Assembly (NCBI RefSeq): GCF_005938225.1
Contig: NZ_VCPC01000001.1
Span: 930,001-994,000 of the forward strand
Length of the DNA: 64,000 nucleotides
Origin: Arenibacterium halophilum
Lineage (GTDB): Bacteria > Pseudomonadota > Alphaproteobacteria > Rhodobacterales > Rhodobacteraceae
Direction of reading: 5' to 3'
Each line of letters begins with the position of its first letter. Within the stretch, counting starts at the first letter, position 1. The notes beneath the pieces were generated by a model that saw only the letters and a program-made list of their open reading frames with translations, made no database searches and was not told the DNA's origin. Shown here piece by piece: positions 44,761 through 54,445 of the stretch. Made by a program: the position numbers and the translations under genes.

Positions 44761-45516
44761 TCAGTGCATGATCCAGCCGCCATCCACCGCGATGGTCTGG
44801 CCAGAGATGAATCCCGCGCCGTCAGAGGCGAGGAACAGGATGGTTGCGGCGATGTCATGCGGCGTTCCGCGCCGCTTGACCGATTGATGATCCATCACGA
44901 ATTTCACATAGCCTTCCGGATCAGGGTGGATCTTCTCTGCGTCGGTCGGAAAGGCGCCGGGCGCGATGGCGTTGCAGGTGATGCCCCATTTGCCGAATTC
45001 GCGCGCCCAGGCCCGCGTCAGCCCCAGCAGCGCGCCCTTGGACTGGACATATGGCGCCAGGTTTTCCCACCCGCCCGACAGGGTAATCGAGGTGACGTTG
45101 ACAATCCGCCCCCAGCCTTGCGCGCGCATCCCCGGCAGCGCCGCGCGGGTGCAGATCAACGCGGATTCCACGTTGACCTGATGCACGGCGCGCAGCTCCT
45201 CCATCGCGTAATCCTCAAAGGGTTTCGACGGGTAGATCGCGGCGTTGTTCAGCACCACGTCGATGGGACGCTCGGCGGTGATCTCGGCCAGTTTGGCCTC
45301 CAGCGCGGGCTGGTCGGTCAGGTCCATCTCAAGCAGGTGCAGCCGCTCGGCGGCCCCGGGGGGCGTGTCCTCCAGCAGGCGCGCGTTCTTGGAATGGTCG
45401 CGGTCGATGGCGAAGACCTCGGCGCCCGCCGCCAGAAAATCCAGCGTGGTCTGGTGGCCCAGCCCGCCCGACGCCCCGGTATACAGCACCCGGCGCCCTG
45501 TCAGCGCGCCGCTCAT
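44761..45516 (-). CDS. Short-chain dehydrogenase/reductase, sugar-catabolic operon
   Basis: A 251-residue classical SDR. The NAD(P)-binding TGASGGLG is at residues 13-20, and the catalytic tetrad is Asn115, Ser143, Tyr156 and Lys160 (YVQSK). An acidic residue after beta-2 (AIDRD) suggests NAD+. In this operon it may oxidise an aldose to its lactone, or a sugar-acid hydroxyl; a choice between these needs biochemical data. It overlaps the DUF4432 gene (ATGA) and precedes the CoA-transferase by seven bases. Confidence 0.9.
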   Translation of the reverse strand: MSGALTGRRVLYTGASGGLGHQTTLDFLAAGAEVFAIDRDHSKNARLLEDTPPGAAERLHLLEMDLTDQPALEAKLAEITAERPIDVVLNNAAIYPSKPFEDYAMEELRAVHQVNVESALICTRAALPGMRAQGWGRIVNVTSITLSGGWENLAPYVQSKGALLGLTRAWAREFGKWGITCNAIAPGAFPTDAEKIHPDPEGYVKFVMDHQSVKRRGTPHDIAATILFLASDGAGFISGQTIAVDGGWIMH

Positions 45517-46691
45517 GACCGGCCCCCGATCGGGCGATGGTTGCCCGAAGGCGCGGGGTAATCCGTATCGGGTTGCACCGCGATGGCCGCGATGCGCGCC
45601 TCTGCCCCGGCAATCGCGGCGGCGTCGGGCAGCACGGCGAAGGTGGTGTCGTACCGGCGTTCATCGCCATGCATCAACCACGTCATCTCGCCCCGCTCGC
45701 GCGCGGCGGCATTGCCCAGAACATGGTTCGTCGCCGGTTCGATCCCCAGCGCGTATTGCCCCGATTGCAGGTTCTGCCATTCGTACTGGCAGGGGAACTG
45801 ATCCTTGCGCGTCGTGACCATCAGCCCAAGGCCAAGCCGGTCGTTGACCAGCGCCACCGGCACCTCGCCCGCGCTGTCGGCGGCCATCTCGTGCTGCCAG
45901 ACCTGTTCGTGGAAATCCAGCTGCGGCCCCGGCAGGTGGCGATACCCGACTCCTTGCCGGTCATAGCTGTCGGCATGGGCCGCCCAGACCACATCGGCCA
46001 CGGGCGCAAGGTAACGCGCGCCCTCTTCCAACACGGGATGCCCGACGTTGATGTGATAGCAGAACATATGCGGCGTCTTGTAGAACCCCCGGTTCACCAC
46101 GCGGTCATGCAGGCGGATGTCGTTTGTGCCCACCTCGGCCTCGATCCGGCGGTGCAATTCCAGATGCTCGCCAAAGACTGTGCCCTGGCTCACCACGCCC
46201 TCGGCCCAGAGGAAACAACGGTCGCCCTCCCAGCGTTCGCCATAGCCGGTCAGCTTGGCGGGGATGGTGCCGATACGGCCATGAATCGAATGGCTGGCCG
46301 TCTGGCGCGGCCCGTACACATAGGTGTCGGCGGGCGCGTCATACATGAACAGGATATGGTCCAGCCCGCAGGTGATCATCAGCCCCGAAAAGCTGCGCAT
46401 CCAGCCCAGACCGCCTTCGCCTTCGTACTCGTGCAGGCCCGGATGGCGAAACCCCGACGGCGAATGCCACCCGATCGCCTGCCCTGCAAACTCGCAATCG
46501 GCAATATCCATCGCGCGGTCCACCAGCACGGTGAAACGCAGGCCGGTGCCGGTGCGGAATTCCAGCATCCGGATTCCGCGCTCCAGCCCGTCGTCCAGCA
46601 CCATGCTGCGCACCCCGGCGGCGTGACCCAGGCCACCGCTCAGCGCCTCGGCCTCGTGGCGGGTCAGGTCTTTTCCATAGAGCTTGACCAT
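45513..46691 (-). CDS. DUF4432 aldose-1-epimerase-like protein
   Basis: A 392-residue protein of the DUF4432 family, galactose-mutarotase-like beta-sandwich proteins found in sugar operons. Conserved segments include TVLVDRAMDIADCEFAG, SGLMITCGLDHILF, HMFCYHINVGHPVLEEG and YALGIEPATNHVLG. It may interconvert anomers or bind a sugar. The start is the ATG at 46691 because GGAGAG lies just before it; the more distal in-frame ATG at 46736 has no ribosome-binding site and overlaps a hairpin region. It overlaps the SDR gene (ATGA). Confidence 0.85.
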   Translation of the reverse strand: MVKLYGKDLTRHEAEALSGGLGHAAGVRSMVLDDGLERGIRMLEFRTGTGLRFTVLVDRAMDIADCEFAGQAIGWHSPSGFRHPGLHEYEGEGGLGWMRSFSGLMITCGLDHILFMYDAPADTYVYGPRQTASHSIHGRIGTIPAKLTGYGERWEGDRCFLWAEGVVSQGTVFGEHLELHRRIEAEVGTNDIRLHDRVVNRGFYKTPHMFCYHINVGHPVLEEGARYLAPVADVVWAAHADSYDRQGVGYRHLPGPQLDFHEQVWQHEMAADSAGEVPVALVNDRLGLGLMVTTRKDQFPCQYEWQNLQSGQYALGIEPATNHVLGNAAARERGEMTWLMHGDERRYDTTFAVLPDAAAIAGAEARIAAIAVQPDTDYPAPSGNHRPIGGRS

Positions 46692-46748
46692 GATCTCTCC
46701 GTTTGCCAGCGCCGCGGCCCTGGCATCTTCTGTCATTTGTCGGGGAAA

Positions 46749-46772
46749 CGGCGGGCCGGTTCTGGCCCGCCG
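46749..46772 (-). terminator. Hairpin inside the sugar operon, between isomerase and DUF4432 genes
   Basis: A perfect 9-bp inverted repeat (CGGCGGGCC at 46749-46757, GGCCCGCCG at 46764-46772) with a six-base loop lies 17 bases after the isomerase stop. On the minus strand it is followed by TTTCCCCG. It could be a partial terminator or a stabilising stem that lowers expression of the downstream enzymes relative to the transporter. Confidence 0.5.
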
Positions 46773-46789
46773 CAGTGGGTCTCGCGGGC

Positions 46790-47704
46790 CTAGACGCCGT
46801 TGGCGCGCATCCGGCCGTCGATAAACTGCTTGGCGCGCGGCACGTCGGATTCATCCAGATGTTCGATGATCATCGGAATGTTCGGATGCTTCTTGGCCAG
46901 CCGTTGGAAATACAGATCGTAGTTCAGCTCTCCCAGCCCGGGCGCGGGCAGTTCGATTTCACCCACACCGCGGAATGTGTGGCTCTCGGCGGCATCCGCA
47001 TCGCCGATGTCAGAGTGCTTTTCGCCCTTGTCATCGCCCGAGCGTTTCACGTCTTTCGCATGGCCGATCTTGATCTTGTCCGACAGCGCGTCGAAGACAT
47101 AGTTCAGCGTCTTGTCCATGGCGTCGATGTTATGCGCCTCGAAGTAGTTGGTCGGGTCCATCAGCAGGCCCAGCCCCGGGTGATCGACCTCGGCGAACAT
47201 GCGCAGGGTTTCCTCGACACTGCCGACCACGTTGTTCACATAGGTTTCCAGCAGGAACATCGCGCCGTGGTCATAGGCGAATTGCGCGAGGTCCGAGATC
47301 ACCGTGCGGCAATCGTCCCAGCCTTCTTCCGTCTTGTTCTTGGGGTGGTGGACCCAATCGCTTTCCGTATCGAAGGTGCCGGTTTCGGAAATCACATAGG
47401 GCGAGCCAAGGTATTGCGCATGGGCCAGGATTTCCTTCAGCCGTCCGTTGCGTTTCGCGCGTTCGCCCGCGTCCGGGTGGACAATGTTGGTATAGGCCGA
47501 AATGCACGACACCGGCAGGTGATGATCGCGGAAGGTGTCGCGGATGGTGCGGCATTTCTCGGGCGTCACCTGCCCGTCGGACACGTCGATATCCTTGAAA
47601 TGCAGGTCCAGCTGCACGGTGTTGAAATCGTGGCCCCGGATCACCTGGGCCGTCTTTTTCAGGTCATACGGGAAATAGCCCGTGAAAATCCCTGTCTGCA
47701 TCAT
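46790..47704 (-). CDS. Sugar-phosphate isomerase/epimerase-like TIM-barrel protein
   Basis: A 304-residue xylose-isomerase-like TIM-barrel (AP endonuclease 2 family). Metal-ligand regions are visible: a Glu in LLETYVNNVVGSVEETL, an Asp/His region in LGLLMDPTNYFEAHN and KIGHAKDVKRSGDD, and a final Glu in MIIEHLDESDVPRA. Members isomerise or epimerise keto-sugars and inositol derivatives. It sits between the Gfo/Idh/MocA oxidoreductase and the DUF4432 gene, a trio common in bacterial sugar and inositol operons. Confidence 0.88.
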   Translation of the reverse strand: MMQTGIFTGYFPYDLKKTAQVIRGHDFNTVQLDLHFKDIDVSDGQVTPEKCRTIRDTFRDHHLPVSCISAYTNIVHPDAGERAKRNGRLKEILAHAQYLGSPYVISETGTFDTESDWVHHPKNKTEEGWDDCRTVISDLAQFAYDHGAMFLLETYVNNVVGSVEETLRMFAEVDHPGLGLLMDPTNYFEAHNIDAMDKTLNYVFDALSDKIKIGHAKDVKRSGDDKGEKHSDIGDADAAESHTFRGVGEIELPAPGLGELNYDLYFQRLAKKHPNIPMIIEHLDESDVPRAKQFIDGRMRANGV

Positions 47705-47718
47705 TGTCGTGTCCTCCC

Positions 47719-48804
47719 TCAGTCGTTCGTCAGGTCAAGCCGCACCGTGCGGCCCTGTTCGATGGATTGGTATGCGGCCTCGACCAGCGCCATGGTGCGC
47801 ACGTTGTCGGCCACGTTCAGAACCGGAGTTTCTCCGGCATGAATGGCGTATTGCAGCTGCTCCATCACGCCGATGAAGGCATGGGGAAACCACATCGTGT
47901 CCCACGCGGGGCTGACCCATTCGCCGCCCGTCTCGGTGGTGGAGTTGTAACTCAGGGTCGAGGCCGCGCCCGTCGGCCAGCCGATCGTGCCCTTGGCGAC
48001 GCCCTTGGTGCCTTCGACCCGCCATGTGATGTGCTGATCGTCGGCATACCCTTCCTCGCGCGGGCCCGACCATACGTCCTCAAGGCTCAGCGCCATCAGG
48101 CCGCCGGGGAATTTCAGCGTGGTCACCACGATCCCGTCGGAATGGTCGAAGCTGGTGCGCGGATCGGGGCGCGTCAGGCTGGTCACCTCTTCGGGGTCGC
48201 CGAACAGGAACCGCAGCGCGTCAAGGTGGTGCACGCTCATGTTCGACAGGGTCAGCCGGTCGTACCCCTCCAGAAACCCCTGCCAATGCGGGATCGCGTG
48301 CATGTCGATCTGGGCAAACACCGGATCGCCCAGCGCGCCGCGGTTCAGGATCTGTTTCAGAACCTGCATCGACTGGTCATAGCGCATGTTCTGATTGACG
48401 CTCAGCACCTTGCCCGCCGCGCGGGCCTCGTCGCGCAGGGCGCGAGCCTCGTCCAGCGACAGGGCCAGCGGTTTCTGCGCCAGCACGCCCTTGATGTGCG
48501 GCGCGGCCAGCGCGGCGCGGATCAGCGCGGGCTGCTGGTCAGGCGGATAGGCGATATCGACAATCTCGACATCCGTGTCGGCAATCAGCGCCTCGGGCGT
48601 GTCATGCACCCGGCCGATGTTCCAGCGTTGCGCCACCTCCGCCGCCTTGGCCTTGGTGCGCGAGGCAATGGCCACCACCTGAAACCCGGCCTCGGCATAG
48701 GCGGCCAGATGGCATTCAGCCATGATCATGCCCGCACCGATCGCGCCGATACGATAGTCGCGGATCCGAACCTCCGGATCCGGCCTGTGGGTGAAATCTT
48801 TCAT
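47719..48804 (-). CDS. Gfo/Idh/MocA-family oxidoreductase
   Basis: A 361-residue NAD(P)-dependent sugar or polyol dehydrogenase. The Rossmann motif is IGAIGAGMIMAECHLAAYAE, followed by VLAQKPLALSLDEARALRDE, which holds the conserved EKP-type motif in the form QKP. The start ATG at 48804 has a strong GGGAGGGG in front of it; an in-frame ATG nine codons upstream would overlap the ATPase gene. In this operon it probably oxidises position 1 or 3 of the imported sugar before the isomerase step. The Gln replacing Glu in the (E)KP motif is noted; that Lys is the catalytic residue and is present. Confidence 0.9.
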   Translation of the reverse strand: MKDFTHRPDPEVRIRDYRIGAIGAGMIMAECHLAAYAEAGFQVVAIASRTKAKAAEVAQRWNIGRVHDTPEALIADTDVEIVDIAYPPDQQPALIRAALAAPHIKGVLAQKPLALSLDEARALRDEARAAGKVLSVNQNMRYDQSMQVLKQILNRGALGDPVFAQIDMHAIPHWQGFLEGYDRLTLSNMSVHHLDALRFLFGDPEEVTSLTRPDPRTSFDHSDGIVVTTLKFPGGLMALSLEDVWSGPREEGYADDQHITWRVEGTKGVAKGTIGWPTGAASTLSYNSTTETGGEWVSPAWDTMWFPHAFIGVMEQLQYAIHAGETPVLNVADNVRTMALVEAAYQSIEQGRTVRLDLTND

Positions 48805-48827
48805 CGTGTCCCCTCCCCTGTGTCCTG

Positions 48828-49838
48828 TCACGCCAGCGCCTGCCCGGCGCCGTCAAAGAAATGCGCGCGCCCCTCGTCGACGCGTAGCGTGACATCCTCT
48901 CCTGCGGTGAACTGCGGCTGGCCGCGCAGCGTGGCGCGCATCTGCGTGCCCTCCAAATCCAGCGTCAGCGTGGTGAAGCCGCCCAGCGGCTCGACCTCGG
49001 CAATCCGCGCCCCCGGGCCCCGCGCCACGCGCAGGTTCTCGGGGCGCACGCCAAGGCTGGCCGCGCCGGCAGGCCCCGCGCCCAGCTGCATCCGCGCCGC
49101 CAGCGCCATCGGCACCACGTTCATCGCGGGCGCGCCCAGCATCGAGGCGACATAGGTGGAATTCGGATGGCGGTACAATTCCTCGGGCGTGCCGATCTGG
49201 CGCACGCGGCCCGACTCCAGCACCGCCATGCCATCGGCGACCGACATCGCCTCTTCCTGATCGTGGGTGACGTAAACCAGCGTCTTGCCCATGTCCTGCT
49301 GGATGCGCCGCAGCTCGACCCGGGTTTCCTCGCGCAGGCGCGCGTCCAGCGCGCTGATCGGATCGTCCATCAGGTAGGCCACCGGATCGCGTACCAGCGC
49401 GCGGGCAATCGCAACCCGCTGGCGTTCGCCGCCCGACAGCTGCGCCGGCGGCTTGTGCAGGATGTGCCCGATATGCAGCTTGTCCGACACGTCGCTGACC
49501 CGCGCACGGATGGTGGCGGCGTCGATGCCGCGTTCCACCAGCGGAAAGCGCACGTTGTCCAGCGCGCTCATATGCGGGAACAGGGCAAGGTTCTGGAACA
49601 CCATCGCCACGTTGCGTTTCGCGGGGCTGACATTGGACACCGGGCGCCCATCAATCAGGATTTCGCCCGCGTCGGGCTGCTCCAGCCCCAATATCAGCTT
49701 GAGGATGGTGGATTTGCCCGACAGCGGCGGGCCGAACAGGCAGAAGAACGCGTTGTCGCGGATGTCGAAACTCACGTCGTCCAGCGCCAGCGTCTCGCCG
49801 AACCGCTTGGTCACGTTGCGGAAGGAAATCGAAGCCAT
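48828..49838 (-). CDS. Sugar ABC transporter ATP-binding protein A (UgpC/MalK type)
   Basis: A 336-residue importer ATPase with a C-terminal TOBE-type regulatory domain. Walker A is GPPLSGKST (residues 36-44) and the signature LSGGE (134-138) is canonical. Walker B is YLMDDP: residue 159, where the catalytic Glu normally sits, is Asp. Its partner ATPase has the opposite defect (degenerate signature, normal Glu), so the two should form a heterodimer with one good and one impaired site. The ATG at 49838 shares a base with the stop codon of the partner gene; a GTG directly before it is an alternative start. Confidence 0.93.
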   Translation of the reverse strand: MASISFRNVTKRFGETLALDDVSFDIRDNAFFCLFGPPLSGKSTILKLILGLEQPDAGEILIDGRPVSNVSPAKRNVAMVFQNLALFPHMSALDNVRFPLVERGIDAATIRARVSDVSDKLHIGHILHKPPAQLSGGERQRVAIARALVRDPVAYLMDDPISALDARLREETRVELRRIQQDMGKTLVYVTHDQEEAMSVADGMAVLESGRVRQIGTPEELYRHPNSTYVASMLGAPAMNVVPMALAARMQLGAGPAGAASLGVRPENLRVARGPGARIAEVEPLGGFTTLTLDLEGTQMRATLRGQPQFTAGEDVTLRVDEGRAHFFDGAGQALA

Positions 49839-50899
49839 CACAGCGCCCTTTCGGTTTGCGCGTCGAACAGGCGGACGGAACGCTCCGGCACCGAAAAGCG
49901 GAATGTCTCGCCCTGTTGGGGGGCCGGGGTTTCGCCGTCCAGCACCACCTTGGCGCGGTGATCGCCTGCGGCAAGGTGCAGGATGATCCGTGGCCCGATC
50001 CGCTCGGCGGCGGTGACCTGCATCGCCAGTGGGCCGTTGGCATCGGGCACCACTTCTTCGGGGCGGAAGCCGAACAGGATGTCGCCGGTCTGCTCCAGCC
50101 GCAGCGCGCCCGAATGCCCGGCGGCCCCCAGATCGATGACGGGGGCACCATCGCCGCCCGTGACCCGCCCCGGCAACAGGTTCATCCCCGGCGCCCCGAT
50201 AAAGCGCGCCACGAAGGTATCGGCGGGGTGGTTGTACACCTCAAGCGGGGTGCCCACCTGCAACAGCTTGCCGTGGTCCATCACCGCGATCCGGTCGGCC
50301 ATCGTCATCGCTTCAAGCTGGTCATGCGTGACGTAAACCATCGTCTGCTTGAATTGCCGTTGCAGGCCCTTCAGTTCCGACCGCATGACGGCGCGAAAGG
50401 CGGCATCGACGTTCGACAGCGGTTCATCCATCAGAAAGATCGAGGGTTCGACCACCGCCGAACGGCCAATCGCCAGACGTTGCAGGATGTTCACCGACAG
50501 CCCCGCCGCGCGGCGATCCAGCAGCGGCGACAGCTGCAACAGCTCGGCAATCTCGCCCACCCGGCGCGCAATCTCGGCCCGGCCCACGCCCTGCGCCTTC
50601 AGCCCGTAGGCCAGGTTGTCGCGCACGCTCATGTGGGTGAAGATCGCGTAGTTCTGAAACACGAACCCCACGCCGCGTTTCGCCATGGGCACGCCGTTCA
50701 TGTTTCGCCCGTCGAACCGGATTTCGCCGTGGCTTGGTTCCAGCATTCCCGCGATCATGTTCATCGTGGTGGATTTGCCACAGCCCGAAGGCCCCAGCAG
50801 CGCGACGAATTCGCCATCGGCAATCGTCAGGTCCATGTTCGCCAGCGCGGTGAACTCACCGAAATCGCGGCCCAGGTTTTCCAGCGTGATCCGGGTCAT
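49838..50899 (-). CDS. Sugar ABC transporter ATP-binding protein B, degenerate signature motif
   Basis: A 353-residue importer ATPase. Walker A GPSGCGKST (36-44) and Walker B FLMDEP with catalytic Glu159 are intact. The LSGGQ signature at 134-138 reads LSVNI, lacking both glycines that contact ATP gamma-phosphate. A C-terminal TOBE-like domain follows (from about 240). It overlaps the permease gene upstream (ATGA) and the partner ATPase downstream. Importers with two unequal ATPases occur among glycerol and polyol transporters of alphaproteobacteria, such as the GlpST pair; this resembles them. Confidence 0.93.
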   Translation of the reverse strand: MTRITLENLGRDFGEFTALANMDLTIADGEFVALLGPSGCGKSTTMNMIAGMLEPSHGEIRFDGRNMNGVPMAKRGVGFVFQNYAIFTHMSVRDNLAYGLKAQGVGRAEIARRVGEIAELLQLSPLLDRRAAGLSVNILQRLAIGRSAVVEPSIFLMDEPLSNVDAAFRAVMRSELKGLQRQFKQTMVYVTHDQLEAMTMADRIAVMDHGKLLQVGTPLEVYNHPADTFVARFIGAPGMNLLPGRVTGGDGAPVIDLGAAGHSGALRLEQTGDILFGFRPEEVVPDANGPLAMQVTAAERIGPRIILHLAAGDHRAKVVLDGETPAPQQGETFRFSVPERSVRLFDAQTERAL

Positions 50900-51834
50900 T
50901 TCGCGCCTTTCATCTTGTTGATGGCCAGGGCCGACACGATGGACAGCACGATCAGGATGGCCAGCGCGATTGCGGCAACATAACCCCAGATCAGCTCTTG
51001 TTGCGTGACCTTGTAGATGTAGATGGAAATCGTCTCGGTCGCGACGCCGGGGCCGCCCCCCGTCATGATGTAGAAGTTGTCGAAGACCTTGAAGTTCTCG
51101 ATCACCCGGATCGCGATGGCGATGATGATGATCGTCTTCATCCGGGGCAGCACGATGGTAAAGAACCGCCGCGTCCACGAGGCGCCCAGCAGAACCGCCG
51201 CCATCTGCTGATCCTGCGGGACCGAGACCATGCCCGCCAGAAGGATCAGGAACATCAGCGGAGTCCACTGCCAGATGTCGGACACGATGACGGCGAACAG
51301 CGCCAGATCGGGATCGGACAGCCAGGCGATGGTCACGGGACGGCCCGCAAACAGCGAGAGCAGGTCGTTCACCGGCCCGCCGGACTGGAACAGCATGAAG
51401 AACATGTATCCGGCCACCGCAGGCACCACCATCATCGGCACCAGCAGCGTGGAATACAGCACGCGCTTGCCGGGAAAATCGTCGACGAACAGGATCGCCA
51501 GACCAAGGCCTAGGAAGAACTGCACCGGCACGCAGATCGCCATCACGATGCAGGTGCGCCACAGCGCCGACCAGAACCGCGGATCGCCCGCCAGATCGAC
51601 ATAGTTCAGCAACCCGATCCACAGCTCATAGGCGCGATACCAGGGGATGCCGTCCAGCGGCGACCAGTCGGTCAGCGAGATGTAGATCTGCATGCAGATC
51701 GGGAACAGCGCGATGAACAGCACCAGCAGTTGCGCGGGCAGCGTCAACCAGAGGCCAAGGCGCTTTTCCTCGCTCGTATCGGCCTCGGGGGTCGCGCTGG
51801 CAGGCGCGGCGATGGGTTGGGTCATGTCGGTCAT
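50896..51834 (-). CDS. Sugar ABC transporter permease, MalF/UgpA type
   Basis: A 312-residue inner-membrane permease with six or more transmembrane segments starting at [20 protein letters not shown]. The cytoplasmic EAA-type loop is [19 protein letters not shown]. The start is the ATG at 51834, which overlaps the stop of the second permease gene (ATGA). A second Met three codons later is an alternative. It partners the MalG-type permease encoded just upstream. Confidence 0.93.
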   Translation of the reverse strand: MTDMTQPIAAPASATPEADTSEEKRLGLWLTLPAQLLVLFIALFPICMQIYISLTDWSPLDGIPWYRAYELWIGLLNYVDLAGDPRFWSALWRTCIVMAICVPVQFFLGLGLAILFVDDFPGKRVLYSTLLVPMMVVPAVAGYMFFMLFQSGGPVNDLLSLFAGRPVTIAWLSDPDLALFAVIVSDIWQWTPLMFLILLAGMVSVPQDQQMAAVLLGASWTRRFFTIVLPRMKTIIIIAIAIRVIENFKVFDNFYIMTGGGPGVATETISIYIYKVTQQELIWGYVAAIALAILIVLSIVSALAINKMKGAK

Positions 51835-52691
51835 TCCTTGAGCGCCCCGAAGGTCAGGCCGCGCACCAGCTGTTTCTGGATCGCGATGCCCATGATCACG
51901 GGCGGCACGGCGGCAATCAGTCCCAGCGCGGCCTTGGCGCCATACAGCTGGCCGGTCATCGAAGACGACAGCGAGGCCATGTAGACAGGGATCGTCACCC
52001 AGTCGCGCGTCGTCAGCAGCAGCGCGATCAGGTAATCCGACCAGTTCAGGATAAAGACGAACAGCGCGGAAGAGGCGAGCGCCGGGCGCATCATCGGCAG
52101 GGTGATCCGCAGGAAGACACGCCAGCGCGAGCAGCCCTCGACCAGGGCGGCATCCTCGATTTCGCGCGGCATGTCGTCGAAGAAGGTCTTCATCAGCCAG
52201 AAGGCAAAGGGCAGCGTGACGATGCCATAGATCAACGCCAGGCCGTACCAGGTGTCGATCAGGCCAAGAAAGGCCCACATGATCATCACCGGGATCATCA
52301 CCGCCATCGGCGGGAACAGCCGCAGCTGGATCAGCGCCAGCGGCAGGTTGCCACCATAGCCGAACCGCGATAGCCCATAGGCGGCCGCCGTGCCCGCCCC
52401 CATCGCGATCAGCGTGCCGAAACTGGCCGCCAGCAGCGAGGCAAGGATGGGCCGCCCGGCGGTGCGTTCCAGCGCCACGATCAGCTCGGACCCGCTCTCG
52501 CCAAAGATGAAGCGGAAGTTGTCGAGCGTCGGATTGTTGGGCCACCACGTCAGGTCGGCGCCCGAGGCCTGCCACTCGGCGATGGGTTTGAATGCCATCG
52601 AGATCATCCACACCGTCGGGATCAGCGAGATCGCGAGGAAGGTCAGGATCGCGGCATAGCGAAAGATGTCGAATGACAGCGAGCGGTTCAT
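51831..52691 (-). CDS. Sugar ABC transporter permease, MalG type
   Basis: A 286-residue permease with about six transmembrane segments and the EAA loop [21 protein letters not shown] (EAA motif residues intact, spanning 21 positions in the middle of the protein). The N-terminus [20 protein letters not shown] is the first membrane span. It forms the membrane channel with the MalF-type permease downstream. The binding-protein gene ends 66 bases upstream. Confidence 0.93.
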   Translation of the reverse strand: MNRSLSFDIFRYAAILTFLAISLIPTVWMISMAFKPIAEWQASGADLTWWPNNPTLDNFRFIFGESGSELIVALERTAGRPILASLLAASFGTLIAMGAGTAAAYGLSRFGYGGNLPLALIQLRLFPPMAVMIPVMIMWAFLGLIDTWYGLALIYGIVTLPFAFWLMKTFFDDMPREIEDAALVEGCSRWRVFLRITLPMMRPALASSALFVFILNWSDYLIALLLTTRDWVTIPVYMASLSSSMTGQLYGAKAALGLIAAVPPVIMGIAIQKQLVRGLTFGALKE

Positions 52692-52757
52692 GTCAGGCTT
52701 TCACGGTGTTTGGGGAAGAAGGCGCGGGCCGCGCAAGGCGCGACCCGCGCGGGTGCG

Positions 52758-54368
52758 TCAGGTCGCCGCCGGATCGACCAGATCGGGCCAGGCGGATTTG
52801 TTCGCCTTGATCGCATCGACCAGCTTGTCCTCGCCCACGCGGCGCGTGATACGCTTCCACTGGCGCTCGGTGTTGGCCATGGCCTCTTGCGCCGTCATGC
52901 TGCCCGTCAGCGCCGCGACAAGGTTCTCGTCCAGCGCGTTGTGGAAGGCGGTGGCGCCGGGGTAGTTGATCGTCGGCACCGTGCGGCGCACGCTCTCGCG
53001 GACCACGTCCATGTGGTAGTCGTGATAGGTTTCACGCACCAGCGGATCGGCAAAGTTCGCCAGCTGGAACGGGTCGAAATAGCCGCCCGGGTTGGCTGTC
53101 ATCCACGAATAGATCCGCGACGAGCCCAGCCATTGCAGCAGCAGGTACGCGGCCTCGGGGTGCTCGGACTGCGACGACACGCAGGCCGTCAGGTTCAGCC
53201 ACAGCACCGTGCGCCGCACCAGCCCGTCGTCATGCATCCGCCCCGGCGGCAGGTGGCTGCCCACTTTGCCCGTCACCTTCGACCCTTCGTTGGCCGGGTT
53301 GTCGAGGAACTTGGGCAGGTTCGAGAAGGCGCATGTCATCGCCGCGCCGCCATTGCCGAAGTTGCCATATTGTTCAGGCCAGGACCACGAAATCGCGTCG
53401 GGCGAATGGTGCGCGAGGCTCTTGATGTATTCCTCGGTCGCGGCCCAGCCGGCCTCGCCGTTGATCAGCGCGGTGCCTTCATCGTCGAACAGGAACTGGT
53501 TGGGCGAGGCCATCGACACGAACCGCTGATACCAGTTGGTATAGCCCCAGCCCTGATTGCGCAGATCGGTCGAGCCGAACAGCCCCTCGTCGGGCCGGTG
53601 GAAGAAGGCCGCGATCTGGTCGTGCTGCTCCCAGGTCGAGGGCGGGGCGAGCTCGTACCCGTGCTGGTCGGCAAAGGCCTTTTGTTCCTCGGGGTTGTTG
53701 AACAGGTCGGTGCGGTGGTTCCATGTCTGGAAATCGCCGTCCAGCGACACGCCGTAAACCGATCCGCGATAGCCGTTCAGCAGCGACACGCCCGCCTCAC
53801 CGTTCACATAGCCGCGCTCGGGATCGTCCCACTCGGGGCGGTGGGTGGCCACGTAATCGTCCAGTGCGACGATGCCGCCGGTCTCGGCCAAGTCGCCCAG
53901 GCGGTTCCATTCGACCGCGTAAATGTCGAACCCGCCGCCCTTGGTCGACACGTCTTGCATGACCTTGGTGAATTCCTGCCCGTTGGGCACGCCAACGATG
54001 TCCAGCGTGATGCCGGTTTCCTGCTCCCACAAGTCCTTGACCGAGGGCGCGCCTTCGGGGAAGGGCTGGGTGATCTGCCCGATGGACCCGTCCGACAGGC
54101 CCAGAACGATGCGCTCGGGCGCCTTGCCGGCGGCTTTCAGCGCCTTCGCGGCCTCGACGGCACGGCCCTCCGGCGTGTCGGCGCCGTATTGGTACCGCTC
54201 GGCCCCGGCAAAACCGGTCGGCCCGCCCACCATGCCCTGCGCCAGCCCGGCCGAAGCGCGGGCCCGGTCGGCCCGCAGTACCAAGGGCGAAGACAGCGCC
54301 ACAAGGGCCGTCGTGCGGGCAGCGGCAGACAGGAACCTGCGCCGCGTGAAATGCGGTGAATTCTTCAT
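52758..54368 (-). CDS. Sugar/polyol ABC transporter substrate-binding protein, Tat-exported
   Basis: A 536-residue solute-binding protein of family 1. The N-terminus has a twin-arginine signal (FTRRRFLSAAARTTALVALS, cleavage expected around RASA), so it is probably exported folded by Tat. Its size and the DAIxKNKSAWPDLV type C-terminus resemble GlpV-like glycerol/polyol binding proteins rather than short MalE types. It is the first gene of the 14-gene minus-strand run and should be the most strongly expressed. The ligand is likely a sugar, sugar acid or polyol matching the catabolic genes. Confidence 0.92.
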   Translation of the reverse strand: MKNSPHFTRRRFLSAAARTTALVALSSPLVLRADRARASAGLAQGMVGGPTGFAGAERYQYGADTPEGRAVEAAKALKAAGKAPERIVLGLSDGSIGQITQPFPEGAPSVKDLWEQETGITLDIVGVPNGQEFTKVMQDVSTKGGGFDIYAVEWNRLGDLAETGGIVALDDYVATHRPEWDDPERGYVNGEAGVSLLNGYRGSVYGVSLDGDFQTWNHRTDLFNNPEEQKAFADQHGYELAPPSTWEQHDQIAAFFHRPDEGLFGSTDLRNQGWGYTNWYQRFVSMASPNQFLFDDEGTALINGEAGWAATEEYIKSLAHHSPDAISWSWPEQYGNFGNGGAAMTCAFSNLPKFLDNPANEGSKVTGKVGSHLPPGRMHDDGLVRRTVLWLNLTACVSSQSEHPEAAYLLLQWLGSSRIYSWMTANPGGYFDPFQLANFADPLVRETYHDYHMDVVRESVRRTVPTINYPGATAFHNALDENLVAALTGSMTAQEAMANTERQWKRITRRVGEDKLVDAIKANKSAWPDLVDPAAT

Positions 54369-54445
54369 GATGTCCTCCCGTGACGGCGCCCTCCCCGGCG
54401 CCTTGATCTTGTGCCTTTACCTGTGACAGGGATTGAGGGACGGAC

